A stretch of DNA of 64,000 nt from Paucibacter sp. Y2R2-4 (lineage in GTDB: Bacteria; Pseudomonadota; Gammaproteobacteria; Burkholderiales; Burkholderiaceae_C), in NCBI RefSeq assembly GCF_025717535.1, contig NZ_JAJIRO010000005.1, forward strand, positions 186,001 to 250,000, given 5' to 3'. This document shows positions 1 to 8,685 of the stretch, in pieces. The translations under genes and the position numbers were made by a program. The notes beneath the pieces are model-generated. The model was not told the DNA's origin. It did no database searches and saw only the letters and a list, made by a program, of their open reading frames with translations. Position 1 is the first letter of the stretch; every line of letters begins with the position of its first letter.

Positions 1-408
1 CGCTATCCGCTGGGCCATGAGGTGCGCAGCGACAAGGCCTTGTTCGACTACACCCAGGACTTGAAGCAGCGCTATTTGCGCAATGCCGAGCCGCTCTCCA
101 AGGTCTGCTTCGACGCCAAGCTCAAGATCATTCAGCATGCCTTGGGTACGCACACAAGGGCTGCGCGGGTGCAGGGCAGCAAACTCAAGACCAAGCGCGA
201 GATCCGCGTCGCCACGCTGTTCAAGGAGGCGCCGGCCGAATTCTTGAAGATGATCGTGGTGCACGAATTGGCGCATTTGAAGGAGCTCGATCACAACAAG
301 GCCTTCTATCAACTCTGCCAACACATGGAGCCCAGCTACGGGCAGCTGGAGTTTGACCTGCGTCTCTACCTGACGCATTTGGACTTGCTCGCCGAGGTGC
401 AAGCGTGA
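1..408 (+). CDS. YgjP/WLM-type zinc metallopeptidase, 5' end cut by window
   Basis: The reading frame is open to base 1 (it reads RYPLGHEV before the first GTG at 22), so the true start lies outside the window. The visible part carries the zinc-binding motif HELAH followed about 7 residues later by DHNKAF, the H-E-x-x-H plus downstream His arrangement of the YgjP/DUF45 family (gluzincin-like). The family is widespread and its substrate is poorly known. It ends in a GTGA overlap with the next gene, so the two are probably cotranscribed. Family call is firm; function is not. Confidence 0.8.
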   Translation, partial: RYPLGHEVRSDKALFDYTQDLKQRYLRNAEPLSKVCFDAKLKIIQHALGTHTRAARVQGSKLKTKREIRVATLFKEAPAEFLKMIVVHELAHLKELDHNKAFYQLCQHMEPSYGQLEFDLRLYLTHLDLLAEVQA

Positions 409-1349
409 TTCTCTTGGCGCCGATGGAGGGCTTGCTGGACCATATGTTGCGCGATGTGCTGACCCGTGTGGGCGGCATTGATCGCTGTGTGTCAGAGTTC
501 ATCCGCGTCACCGATCGCTTGATGCCGAACCGCGTCTTCACCCGCATCGTGCCCGAGTTGCTGCATGGCGGCCTGACGCCGGCCGGCGTGCCAGTGCGCG
601 CGCAATTGCTGGGCGCCGACCCGGTTTGCATGGCCGAGAACGCGGCCAAGCTGGCGGCCTTGCGGCCGGCAGGCATCGACCTGAACTTTGGCTGCCCGGC
701 TAAATGCGTCAACCAGCATCGCGGTGGTGCGGTACTGCTGGACGAGCCGGAGCTGATTGCGCAAATCGTCGCCGCGGTGCGCCGCGCGGTGCCGCGCGAC
801 ATGCCGGTCTCGGCCAAGATGCGCCTGGGCTATATGGACGATTCGCGCACCTTGGAATGCGCGCACGCCATGGTTGACGCGGGTGCCGAAGAACTGGTGG
901 TGCACGCCCGCACCAAGGCCGATGGCTACAAGCCGCCGGCCTATTGGGACCGCATCGCGGCGGTGCGCGAAAGCGTGGCGGTACCCGTGGTGGCCAATGG
1001 CGAGGTGTGGACGGCGGCAGACGCCGAGAACTGCCTGGCGCAAAGCGGCTGCAGCGCTTTGATGCTGGGGCGCGGCATGGTGGCCGACCCTGGCCTGGCT
1101 TTGGCGATTCGATCGGCCGGTGGCGACGGTGTTGAGCCCCTCAGCTGGGGTCAGGTCTTGCCCTTGCTGCGCGACTTCTGGGCCTTGGTGCATATGAATG
1201 TCGAAACCAAGCATCAGTCCGGCCGTCTGAAACAATGGCTGAACTATCTGCGCCGCCGCTACCCGGAGGCGCAAGAGGCTTATATGCGGGTGCGCACCAT
1301 CAACGCCCCGCTGGAACTGCATCAGCAGCTGTTTGGCTGCGCCGCTTAA
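405..1349 (+). CDS. dusC: tRNA-dihydrouridine synthase, DusC type
   Basis: FMN enzyme that reduces uridine to dihydrouridine in the tRNA D-loop, using NADPH. The protein opens with the TIM-barrel motif LLAPMEG and has the family signature NFGCPAK, with the likely catalytic acid at Cys97; a second Cys lies at 101. The FMN-binding motif VVANGEV and the LMLGRG segment follow. At 314 residues it matches DusC (about 315). The GTG start overlaps the stop of the preceding gene by four bases. The DusC subfamily (U16) rather than DusA/B is inferred from the short N-terminus and the APMEGL opening. Confidence 0.88.
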   Translation: MILLAPMEGLLDHMLRDVLTRVGGIDRCVSEFIRVTDRLMPNRVFTRIVPELLHGGLTPAGVPVRAQLLGADPVCMAENAAKLAALRPAGIDLNFGCPAKCVNQHRGGAVLLDEPELIAQIVAAVRRAVPRDMPVSAKMRLGYMDDSRTLECAHAMVDAGAEELVVHARTKADGYKPPAYWDRIAAVRESVAVPVVANGEVWTAADAENCLAQSGCSALMLGRGMVADPGLALAIRSAGGDGVEPLSWGQVLPLLRDFWALVHMNVETKHQSGRLKQWLNYLRRRYPEAQEAYMRVRTINAPLELHQQLFGCAA

Positions 1350-1385
1350 GACACTTCGGGACGCTTCAGGAAGCTTGAAACCACG

Positions 1386-1781
1386 ATGAGCTCGAACAAC
1401 AAAAAAACCGCCTCCGGCTTGGCGGGCCTCGGGGCCCTGACTGGCTTGGTCTACTCGACAGACAGCGGCCGCACCTGCCCGGAGTGTCGCCAGGCCAAGG
1501 CCGACTGCCGCTGCGGCCGGCCGGTGCTGCCCAAGGGCGATGGCATCGTGCGCGTCTCGCGTGAGACCAAGGGCCGCGCTGGCAAGGGCGTCACTCTGGT
1601 CAAGGGCGTACCGCTGGATGAGGCCGGCTTGGTGGCCTTGGGCAAAGAGCTGAAAGCCGCTTGCGGCTCCGGCGGCACGGTCAAGGACGGCGTCATCGAA
1701 GTGCAGGGCGACCACCGCGAGCGCGTGATCGAGTTGCTGAAGAAAAAAGGCAGTTGGACGGTCAAGCAGGCCGGCGGCTGA
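1386..1781 (+). CDS. yciH: SUI1/YciH family translation factor
   Basis: Bacterial homologue of eIF1 (SUI1 fold). YciH affects initiation fidelity in E. coli, though its exact bacterial role is unsettled. Residues about 50-131 match the fold, including PKGDGIVRV, GKGVTLV, CGSGGTVKDG and IEVQGDHRE. The 131-residue protein is longer than E. coli YciH (108): it has an extra N-terminal stretch and a cysteine cluster CPECRQAKADCRC (Cys31, 34, 41, 43) that could bind a metal. It starts 36 bases after dusC on the same strand. Family assignment is firm. Confidence 0.85.
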   Translation: MSSNNKKTASGLAGLGALTGLVYSTDSGRTCPECRQAKADCRCGRPVLPKGDGIVRVSRETKGRAGKGVTLVKGVPLDEAGLVALGKELKAACGSGGTVKDGVIEVQGDHRERVIELLKKKGSWTVKQAGG

Positions 1782-1942
1782 GGGTTGGCGACGCCAGCTT
1801 TGGCGAATCTGAGGTTCTGCGTAGTAGCCCAAAGAGGCCCCCGAAGGAGCACGCTGCGAGATAGACTTCGGCGCGGGGAGTGGACTCGATAAGCTGACAT
1901 CTGAGTCGTGTGAGCGACCGGTCGGCATCATGGGAGAAGTCC

Positions 1943-4036
1943 ATGAAACGCGGGCGTCGGAAGCATTCTTGTGTCGCTTTGGCAGCACCACTGCTGCTGG
2001 GCTTGTCAAACGAAGCGGCGCGAGCGGCTTCCTTGCTCGATCTGGATATCGACGCTTTGTCGCAGATCGAGGTGCGCAGTGCCACCGGCTTCAAGATGCC
2101 GGCCCGCGATGCGCCCGCAGTCGTGACGGTCTTGACGGCTGCTCAGATCGAAGCGCTTGGCGCACTGAGCCTAGAGGAGGCCTTGCAAGGCATTGTCGGC
2201 CTGCACATAACGCCCAAAAATCGCAACCCCAATTTTGTCATTCGGGGCGTCGCCACTTTTGACAACCCCGAAGTCTTGGTGACCCTGAACGATGTGCCCA
2301 TCAACCAGGTCTTGACCGGCGCTCTTGGGCTGGGCGTGCAACTGCCTTTGGCGGCGGTAGAGCGCATCGAGGTGGTGCGCGGGCCTGGCTCCGCCGTCTT
2401 TGGTGCGGACGCCTTCACCGGAGTGATCAATATCGTCACCCGCGATCCGATGCGGGAGCCTGAGACGGTGGCGGGCATGAATCTGGGGGCTTTTGGTGCT
2501 CGAGGCGCCTGGGTGCGCAGCAGTACCCGAGTGGCCGATTGGGGGCTGATGTTGAGCGCACAGACGCAGCGCAGTGATGGCGACCGGGGTCGCCGTGTTC
2601 AGGCGGATCAGCAGACCGAGTTCGACGCCATTTTTGGCAGCAAGGCCTCCTTGGCGCCGGGCAGTTTGGACACGCAATATCGGGTGAGCAACTTCCATGC
2701 GGAACTGTCCCGGCCCAACCTACAAGTCCGCCTGTGGCATTACCGTGCCGATCGTCTCGGCAATGCCTGGGGCGTGGGTGGTGCTTTAGACCCCACAGCC
2801 AGCACCGATGTGCGCCAAAGTCTGGGTGAATTGCGTTGGCAATTGCCGGGTAGCAGTGCCGAGCTGAGCTCCAGCTTGCGAGCCTCTTGGATGCATTTTT
2901 GGTTTGATGCCCAGTACAAAGTGTTTCCGCCCGGAACGACTTTGCCCGTTGATGAAGACGGAGTGTTGTTCGGCCCGGGCAAGTCTCGGTTGTTCACCTT
3001 CACCGAGGGCGCGATTGGCAACCCCGGATTGGTGGAGAACGACTATCGACTGGAGTGGGAGAGTAACTACGCAGGCTGGGACGGGCATCGCCTGCGCCTG
3101 GCCCTGGGTTTGAGTCAGCAAAACTTCCACGCTTGGGAGTCCAAGAATTTTTCTAATGGCGGGCCTGCGGGGATCTTGCGTGATGTGACGAACACCCCCT
3201 ATGTCTACGAGCCGGACCTGAGCCGGCGCAACCGCTACCTCTCGCTGCAAGATGTCTGGCATGTGAGCGAAGGCATCGACGTGACCTTGGGCGTTCGAGC
3301 TGATCACTACAACGACTTCGGCAGCAGCGTGAATCCGCGTGCATCCTTGGTCTGGCGGCATACGCCAAGCCTGAGCAGCAAATGGTTGTACGGCCAAGCT
3401 TTCCGCGCGCCTTCGATGAAGGAGCAGTATGTGGCCTCCAATCCGCTCAACCTGGGCTCCAAGTCGCTGCAGCCGGAGCGGGTGCAGACGCTTGAATGGC
3501 AAGGCGACTGGATCGTCGGCCCCAACTTCAGCACACGCTTGGCGGTTTTTCACAACCGTTTCAGTGAGCTGATTCGCTTGGTGTCCAAGGTTTACCGCAA
3601 TGTTGGCGAGTTGTCGGGGCCTGGTTTTGAGCTGGAGTTTGATTGGCGCGCCTTTGAGGCCTGCCGCTTTGCTCTCAACTACGCCTACCAACGCATTGCC
3701 GATGAGCACGGTCAGCCCGCGCCCTTGGCACCTCGCCAGACCTTGAATCTGATCGCTGAACAGCGGCTGTCGCCAGCCTTGAAGTTGAACGGTCAACTGC
3801 GCTGGGTGGGTGAGCGGCCACGTGAAGCGGGAGACATGCGCAGTGGCCTGCCGGCCTACCGTTTGTTGGACCTGGGGCTGCAATGGCAGCCGGCCGCCTC
3901 CGCTTGGTCTTGGCGATTGGGGCTGAGGAATGCCTTGGACGCCAAGGCCACCGAGCCGACTGACAGCAGCGCGCTGCAAGGGGACAACCCACTGGCGGGG
4001 CGCGAGTGGCGACTTGATTTCCGGATGGCTTTCTGA
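1943..4036 (+). CDS. TonB-dependent outer-membrane receptor
   Basis: A 22-stranded outer-membrane barrel with an N-terminal plug, probably energised by TonB; the ligand is unknown. The ATG at 1943 is preferred over the GTG at 1910 because GGAGAA lies just upstream and it gives a clean signal peptide (MKRGRRKHS, hydrophobic core, ending AARA-AS). The plug covers about residues 45-160 with VRGPGSAVFGADAFTGVINIV, the classic plug signature. The protein ends in Phe, as outer-membrane barrels do. At 697 residues it is in the size range of vitamin B12/colicin I-type receptors. It is the first gene of an apparent operon with a YfiR-like protein and a sensor kinase, so it may act in sensing rather than only in uptake. 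Confidence 0.88.
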   Translation: MKRGRRKHSCVALAAPLLLGLSNEAARAASLLDLDIDALSQIEVRSATGFKMPARDAPAVVTVLTAAQIEALGALSLEEALQGIVGLHITPKNRNPNFVIRGVATFDNPEVLVTLNDVPINQVLTGALGLGVQLPLAAVERIEVVRGPGSAVFGADAFTGVINIVTRDPMREPETVAGMNLGAFGARGAWVRSSTRVADWGLMLSAQTQRSDGDRGRRVQADQQTEFDAIFGSKASLAPGSLDTQYRVSNFHAELSRPNLQVRLWHYRADRLGNAWGVGGALDPTASTDVRQSLGELRWQLPGSSAELSSSLRASWMHFWFDAQYKVFPPGTTLPVDEDGVLFGPGKSRLFTFTEGAIGNPGLVENDYRLEWESNYAGWDGHRLRLALGLSQQNFHAWESKNFSNGGPAGILRDVTNTPYVYEPDLSRRNRYLSLQDVWHVSEGIDVTLGVRADHYNDFGSSVNPRASLVWRHTPSLSSKWLYGQAFRAPSMKEQYVASNPLNLGSKSLQPERVQTLEWQGDWIVGPNFSTRLAVFHNRFSELIRLVSKVYRNVGELSGPGFELEFDWRAFEACRFALNYAYQRIADEHGQPAPLAPRQTLNLIAEQRLSPALKLNGQLRWVGERPREAGDMRSGLPAYRLLDLGLQWQPAASAWSWRLGLRNALDAKATEPTDSSALQGDNPLAGREWRLDFRMAF

Positions 4037-4050
4037 GACAGCCCAAGCCT

Positions 4051-4626
4051 ATGACCGTGATTTCCTGGCTGGCGCATGGGTCGAAACGAGCTTTGCTGCT
4101 CGGGTGCTGTGGGCTCGTGTTTTTGAGCCCCTGGGCTCGGAGCTCGGACGCGAGCTTGGGCGAGTACCGCCTCAAGGCTGCCTACCTCTACCGTATCAGC
4201 CAGTTCATTGAATGGCCGGAGGCGGGTAAGCCGGAGCAGGCTTTCAATATTTGTGTGCTGGGCAGCGACCCATTCGGGGAAAGCCTGCGCGAATTGAGCA
4301 CCCGCACAGTGGCCTCGCGGCCGATTGCCCTGCAGTACCCGGCTACGCCTCGCGAGGCGCGGGCTTGTCAAATCGTCTATATCGATGAAGCGCAGAAGAA
4401 AGCGCTCAGCGACTTGGCTGCGGTGCTGGGCGACCTGCCGGTGCTGGTCGTCGGCGGTTCGCCGCAGTTCATCGACCAAGGGGGCGCGATCGGCTTTGTG
4501 GTCGAGGCGGGCAAGCTGCGTATGGAGCTCAATCTCGACGTCTTGCGGCGCGCCAACTTGAAGCCCAGTGCCAAGCTGATTGAAGTGGCAGTACGAACTG
4601 TCGGTTCGGGGCGGGGGCGGCCATGA
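4051..4626 (+). CDS. YfiR-like periplasmic protein (DUF4154)
   Basis: Secreted protein of the YfiR family. In Pseudomonas YfiR binds and represses the diguanylate cyclase YfiN in the periplasm and responds to redox state. Residues 1-32 look like a signal peptide. The mature part has EYRLKAAYLYRISQFIEWP, the typical family start, and NLDVLRRANLKPSAKL near the end. Cys68 and Cys106 fall where one YfiR disulfide pair would be. It lies 14 bases after the receptor gene and overlaps the kinase gene by ATGA, which strongly suggests that its partner is the kinase's periplasmic domain. The role as a regulator of that kinase is inference. Confidence 0.87.
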   Translation: MTVISWLAHGSKRALLLGCCGLVFLSPWARSSDASLGEYRLKAAYLYRISQFIEWPEAGKPEQAFNICVLGSDPFGESLRELSTRTVASRPIALQYPATPREARACQIVYIDEAQKKALSDLAAVLGDLPVLVVGGSPQFIDQGGAIGFVVEAGKLRMELNLDVLRRANLKPSAKLIEVAVRTVGSGRGRP

Positions 4627-6716
4627 AGCGTCTGGCGCAAATCCCAATCCGGCACTTCAGTGTGCTCTTGATCATGGCCGTGTGTTTGGGCAGTTTGCTG
4701 CTCTCCAGCCTGGTTCATGTTTGGTCCGAGGCGCGCAGCGCGCGCAGTGCTTTGGGGGATGAGTTGACCACCTTGGCAACGGTCTTGGCCAACCGCAGCA
4801 CGGCAGCGCTGGCCTTTGATGACGCCAAGACCGCCGCTGAGAACTTGTCAGCCTTGAAAGACGTTCGGCATGTCTTGCGTGCCTGCCTTTATGGCGAGCA
4901 AGGCGAGTTGTTTGCGAGTTATGTGCGGGCCTTGCCTCCACGATCTCCAGGGGCAGCGGCAGCATTGCCTGAGGCTGTTTCTCGCGCCTGTCAGATGCAG
5001 ATGCCTACGGGTGAGCAGACCTTGCTGTTCAGCGCTGATGGGGCACAGCTGCGTCAGCCGGTGCATGTGGACGATCAAAAGCGTGCCTGGCTTTTGATCG
5101 ATTCTTCCTTGGACGGCGTTCACGAACGCCTGCTGCAACAACTGCAGCTGCAAGGCGGCGTGCTCTTGGTGGCGACCCTGCTGGCGCTGGCGGCGGCATT
5201 GCGGCTGCAGCGCTTGATCTCGCAGCCAATCCAGCAACTCAGCCAAGTGGCCCAATCGATTGTCTCCACGCATGACTACGCCACCCGGGCGCAGCGCGGC
5301 GGACCCTTGGAGTTGGACGCCTTGTCGGCCTCTTTCAACCAGCTGATGCAGACCACCCAGCAGCAGCATGCGGAGCTGGAGTCGGCGCGAGTGATCGCTC
5401 AAGGCCGCTTTGAACAATTGCGCGACAGCGAGGCCTACAACAAGCTCTTGTTCCGAGAGAGCTGCATGGCGCAAGGCATTTTGGACCCGCAGACTCTGCG
5501 CTTTGTCGATTGCAATCGGGCTGCGCTCGAGCTGTTTGGCTTTGGCTTGCCCAGACAGTTGCTGGGTATGGCTCCGGCGGATGTGGCCCCGATACGCCAG
5601 CCCGACGGCAGTGCCTCGGGCGAACTGCTGGCGACACATTTGGCCGCCGCATTGAGCGGCGAGCGCTGCGTGTTTGAAATGCAACTCTTGCGCGAGCGGC
5701 CCGACTTGGGGCCGCTGCCTTGGGAAGCCGAACTGCACCTGGATCGCTTTGAGTCGGGGCTCAAGACGCTTTTGCAAATCAGCCTGATCGATGTCTCAGC
5801 GCGTGTCCAAGCTCAGCGTGAGCTGGAAGAGTTGAACCAGCAATTGGAGTCGCGCGTGGTGCGACGCACCGAGGCTTTGTCTGCCGCCAACAGCCAACTC
5901 AGCAGTGCCCTCGATGCTCTGCAAAACACCAAAGATGAGTTGGTGCGCAGCGAGCGCTTGGCGTCCCTCGGCGCCATGGTGGCCGGTGTGGCCCATGAGC
6001 TCAACACGCCAATTGGCAACAGCCTGGTGGTGGCATCAACGCTGCAAGAGCACAGCCTGGTGCTGCAGCGGGATATGGAAAGCGGTCAGATGCGCCGCTC
6101 CACCCTGAATACCTATCTGGACCTGGCACAAGAAAGCAGCGGCCTGTTGATGCGCAATTTGCAGCGCGCGGCCGAATTGGTCTCGCGCTTCAAGCAGGTG
6201 GCGGGCGACCAGTCGGGCGGGCAGCGGCAGCGCTTTGATCTGGCCGAGCTGCTGCAGCAGCTGACCGCGGCGCTGCAGCCTCAGTTTCTGGCAACACCGC
6301 ACCAGCTTTCCTGCCAGGTGCCCGAGGGCCTCCGCATGGACAGCCGCCCTGGCGCTTTGGAGCAGGTGCTGACGCAGTTGGTGATGAACACCTTGGTGCA
6401 TGCCCACTCCGCGAGTCGCGCCGGGCACACCAGGATCGAGGCTCATTTGAAAGACGGGGAGAGCGGTTTGCTGCAGCTGAGCGTCAGCGATGACGGTTGC
6501 GGCATTTCGCCCGAAGCCTTGCCACGCATTTTTGACCCTTTCTTCACCACTCGCATGGGCTCGGGCGGCAACGGCCTGGGGCTGCACACGGTTTTCAGTC
6601 TGGTCAACAAGTCGCTGGGCGGCCGCATCTCGGTGGAAAGTCAGCCCGGCCTGGGCAGCAAGTTCCTGCTGGAGATCCCGTGCATCGCCCCACGCGGCTT
6701 GGATGAAAAGCTGTGA
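4623..6716 (+). CDS. Membrane sensor histidine kinase with CHASE8-like, HAMP and PAS domains
   Basis: Inner-membrane kinase. Domains in order: transmembrane segment about 12-33; periplasmic region about 35-175 resembling CHASE8, the sensor domain of YfiN (it includes STAALAFDDAKTA); second transmembrane segment about 176-196; HAMP about 197-245; PAS about 265-385; coiled coil about 395-445; phosphorylation box with His458 in AHELNTPIG; and an ATPase domain with DDGCGI, FFTTR and GNGLGLH. It has no receiver domain, and no response regulator gene is adjacent. The ATG overlaps the yfiR-like stop. The pairing of YfiR with a CHASE8-type kinase, instead of a diguanylate cyclase, is unusual. Confidence 0.88.
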   Translation: MKRLAQIPIRHFSVLLIMAVCLGSLLLSSLVHVWSEARSARSALGDELTTLATVLANRSTAALAFDDAKTAAENLSALKDVRHVLRACLYGEQGELFASYVRALPPRSPGAAAALPEAVSRACQMQMPTGEQTLLFSADGAQLRQPVHVDDQKRAWLLIDSSLDGVHERLLQQLQLQGGVLLVATLLALAAALRLQRLISQPIQQLSQVAQSIVSTHDYATRAQRGGPLELDALSASFNQLMQTTQQQHAELESARVIAQGRFEQLRDSEAYNKLLFRESCMAQGILDPQTLRFVDCNRAALELFGFGLPRQLLGMAPADVAPIRQPDGSASGELLATHLAAALSGERCVFEMQLLRERPDLGPLPWEAELHLDRFESGLKTLLQISLIDVSARVQAQRELEELNQQLESRVVRRTEALSAANSQLSSALDALQNTKDELVRSERLASLGAMVAGVAHELNTPIGNSLVVASTLQEHSLVLQRDMESGQMRRSTLNTYLDLAQESSGLLMRNLQRAAELVSRFKQVAGDQSGGQRQRFDLAELLQQLTAALQPQFLATPHQLSCQVPEGLRMDSRPGALEQVLTQLVMNTLVHAHSASRAGHTRIEAHLKDGESGLLQLSVSDDGCGISPEALPRIFDPFFTTRMGSGGNGLGLHTVFSLVNKSLGGRISVESQPGLGSKFLLEIPCIAPRGLDEKL

Positions 6717-6776
6717 TCACCGGGTTGCTGCCGGGCTTGGAGATTCGGGTTTTTACCGAGCAGGGATAATCGGACG

Positions 6777-8201
6777 ATGAACGCACCCGCCCAAGACAAG
6801 AATTCCTTCGCTCAACTGCCGCTGAGCGCCGCCATGCAAGCCAATCTGGCGCAGCTGGGCTATGCGCAAATGACGCCAATTCAGGCTGCCAGCCTGCCGC
6901 TGGCGCTGGCCGGCCAAGATTTGATCGCGCAAGCCCAGACCGGCAGCGGCAAGACCGCCGCCTTCGCGCTGGCGCTGCTGCACAAATTGGATGCCGCTCG
7001 TTTTGATGTGCAGGCCTTGGTGCTGTGCCCCACCCGCGAGTTGGCCGACCAAGTCACGCAAGAGATTCGCCGCTTGGCCCGCGCGGCCGACAATATCAAG
7101 GTCTTGACCCTGTGCGGCGGCTCGCCGATGAAGCCGCAGATGGAGAGCCTGGGCTTTGGCTGCCATATCGCCGTGGGCACGCCCGGCCGGGTGATGGACC
7201 ATCTGGACCGCGGCAGCTTGAATCTGGCGGCTTTGAACACCCTGGTGCTGGACGAGGCCGATCGCATGCTCGATATGGGCTTCTTTGACGACATCGTCAC
7301 CGTCGCCAAACAAGCGCCCAAGAAACGCCAGACCCTGCTGTTCTCGGCCACTTACCCGGAAGGCATTGCCAAGCTGAGCGCGCAATTCATGCGCGAGCCC
7401 AAAGAGGTCAAGCTCAACACCGCCGCCGTGCAAGCGCCCAGCAGCATCCGCCAATTGGCTTTTGAAGTGAGCGAGGGCGAGCGTCTGCATGCGGTGTCCT
7501 TGCTGCTGAACCACTTCCGCCCGGCCAGCACGATTGCGTTTTGCAATACCAAAGCGCAGTGCCGTGATTTGGTGGAGGTGTTGGCGGGTCAGGGCTTTGT
7601 GGCCATGGCCTTGCATGGCGACTTGGAACAGCGCGACCGGGACCAAGTCTTGATCCAGTTTGCCAACCGCAGCTGTTCCGTCTTGGTGGCCACCGATGTG
7701 GCTGCGCGTGGCTTGGACATTGCACAGCTGGAGTGCGTGATCAATGTCGAGGTGACGCCGGATATGGAGGTGCACACCCACCGCATCGGCCGCACCGGTC
7801 GTGCGGGCGCTGATGGCCTGGCCTTGAGTCTGGCCAGCCTGGATGAAATGGGCCGCATCGGCCGCATTGAGCAGATGCAGGGCTACCCCTTCGCCTGGCA
7901 AGGGCTTGATTCGCTAACGCCCAGCGCTGGCGGTGTGATGCAGCCGCCCATGGATACGCTGCAAATCCTGGGCGGGCGCAAGGACAAGATTCGCCCCGGC
8001 GACATCTTGGGCGCGCTGACCGGTGAGGCCGGCTTCAAGTTCGAGCAGGTCGGCAAGATCAATATCACCGAATTCCACAGCTATGTGGCGGTGGAGCGCA
8101 GCATTGCGCGCGAGGCGGTCAAACGCCTCTCGGCGGGCAAGCTCAAAGGCCGCAAGGTCAAGGTGCGCCGCATGGCCGATCTGGCCGAGCTTGGGGATTG
8201 A
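6777..8201 (+). CDS. dbpA: ATP-dependent RNA helicase DbpA
   Basis: DEAD-box helicase that acts on 23S rRNA helix 92 during large-subunit assembly. The N-terminal Q motif (TPIQ) is followed by AQTGSGKT (Walker A), VLDEADRMLDMGF (DEAD), SAT, and HRIGRTGRAG in the second RecA domain. The last 75 residues (from KIRPGDILGAL to VKVRRM) match the DbpA-type RRM-like RNA-binding domain, which separates it from other DEAD-box proteins. Its 474 residues are close to the usual 457. It stands alone, 60 bases after the kinase gene. Confidence 0.93.
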   Translation: MNAPAQDKNSFAQLPLSAAMQANLAQLGYAQMTPIQAASLPLALAGQDLIAQAQTGSGKTAAFALALLHKLDAARFDVQALVLCPTRELADQVTQEIRRLARAADNIKVLTLCGGSPMKPQMESLGFGCHIAVGTPGRVMDHLDRGSLNLAALNTLVLDEADRMLDMGFFDDIVTVAKQAPKKRQTLLFSATYPEGIAKLSAQFMREPKEVKLNTAAVQAPSSIRQLAFEVSEGERLHAVSLLLNHFRPASTIAFCNTKAQCRDLVEVLAGQGFVAMALHGDLEQRDRDQVLIQFANRSCSVLVATDVAARGLDIAQLECVINVEVTPDMEVHTHRIGRTGRAGADGLALSLASLDEMGRIGRIEQMQGYPFAWQGLDSLTPSAGGVMQPPMDTLQILGGRKDKIRPGDILGALTGEAGFKFEQVGKINITEFHSYVAVERSIAREAVKRLSAGKLKGRKVKVRRMADLAELGD

Positions 8202-8389
8202 GGAGGCAGACGCTCCGCTGTTTCGGTGGCTCTGTGTTTCGTGACAAATTGGTGTCAGCGAAAGTCCTAGTGCACCGCAGGCTTTGATCCGACGTTATTT
8301 CGAGACGTATGCACATGGTCTCCCCCTCATCTGGGGCCTAGTCTTCAAGCATGGCAGTCGAGATCATGGTGACGCATCTGGAGTACACG

Positions 8390-8647
8390 ATGGACACCCA
8401 ATTCATGCAAAGCAAGACGATTCAGAACATGGCGGCCAACGCGGCCGCCACCCTGCCTAGCAGTCAGTTTGAGCTGCGCTTTCAGTCGCTGTTCCACACC
8501 GGCAAAGCGCTGTCCTTTCCCTGCGATTCGCGCGGCGATGTGCTTTTGGACATGCTCAGCAAAAAGGCGCTGGAGAACTATCTGTTCGCCCGCGCCGTGG
8601 TCGGCCACGAATACGCAAGCCCCGTGGTTCAGCCTTTGGAGGACTGA
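8390..8647 (+). CDS. Small conserved protein of unknown function
   Basis: An 85-residue protein without signal peptide or membrane segment. The ATG at 8390 (MDTQFMQ) is preferred to the one at 8351 because GGAG sits just before it. The core, FELRFQSLFHTGKALSFPCD followed by DxLSKKALENYLFARAVVG, is the kind of compact conserved stretch I recall from many Burkholderiales proteins of this size, but no function is known to me. A terminator-like hairpin overlaps its stop codon. It is convergent with glnS. Confidence 0.6.
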   Translation: MDTQFMQSKTIQNMAANAAATLPSSQFELRFQSLFHTGKALSFPCDSRGDVLLDMLSKKALENYLFARAVVGHEYASPVVQPLED

Positions 8648-8682
8648 GCCACAGGGGCTTCTTCAAGCCCGCTCGGTTTTTT
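8646..8682 (+). terminator. Probable rho-independent terminator
   Basis: Stem GGGCTT (8655-8660), loop CTTC, AAGCCC (8665-8670), extended by an outer GAGC/GCTC pairing and followed by six T (8677-8682). It would end the small-protein transcript; glnS runs in from the other side and ends at 8686. Confidence 0.55.
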
Positions 8683-8685
8683 GCT

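Noticed and set aside
492-2009. A 505-residue open frame on the minus strand
   Set aside because: It lies opposite dusC and yciH and has no start signal or family motif; high G+C gives such frames by chance.
2786-3979. A long minus-strand frame opposite the TonB receptor
   Set aside because: Opposite-strand shadow of the receptor coding sequence.
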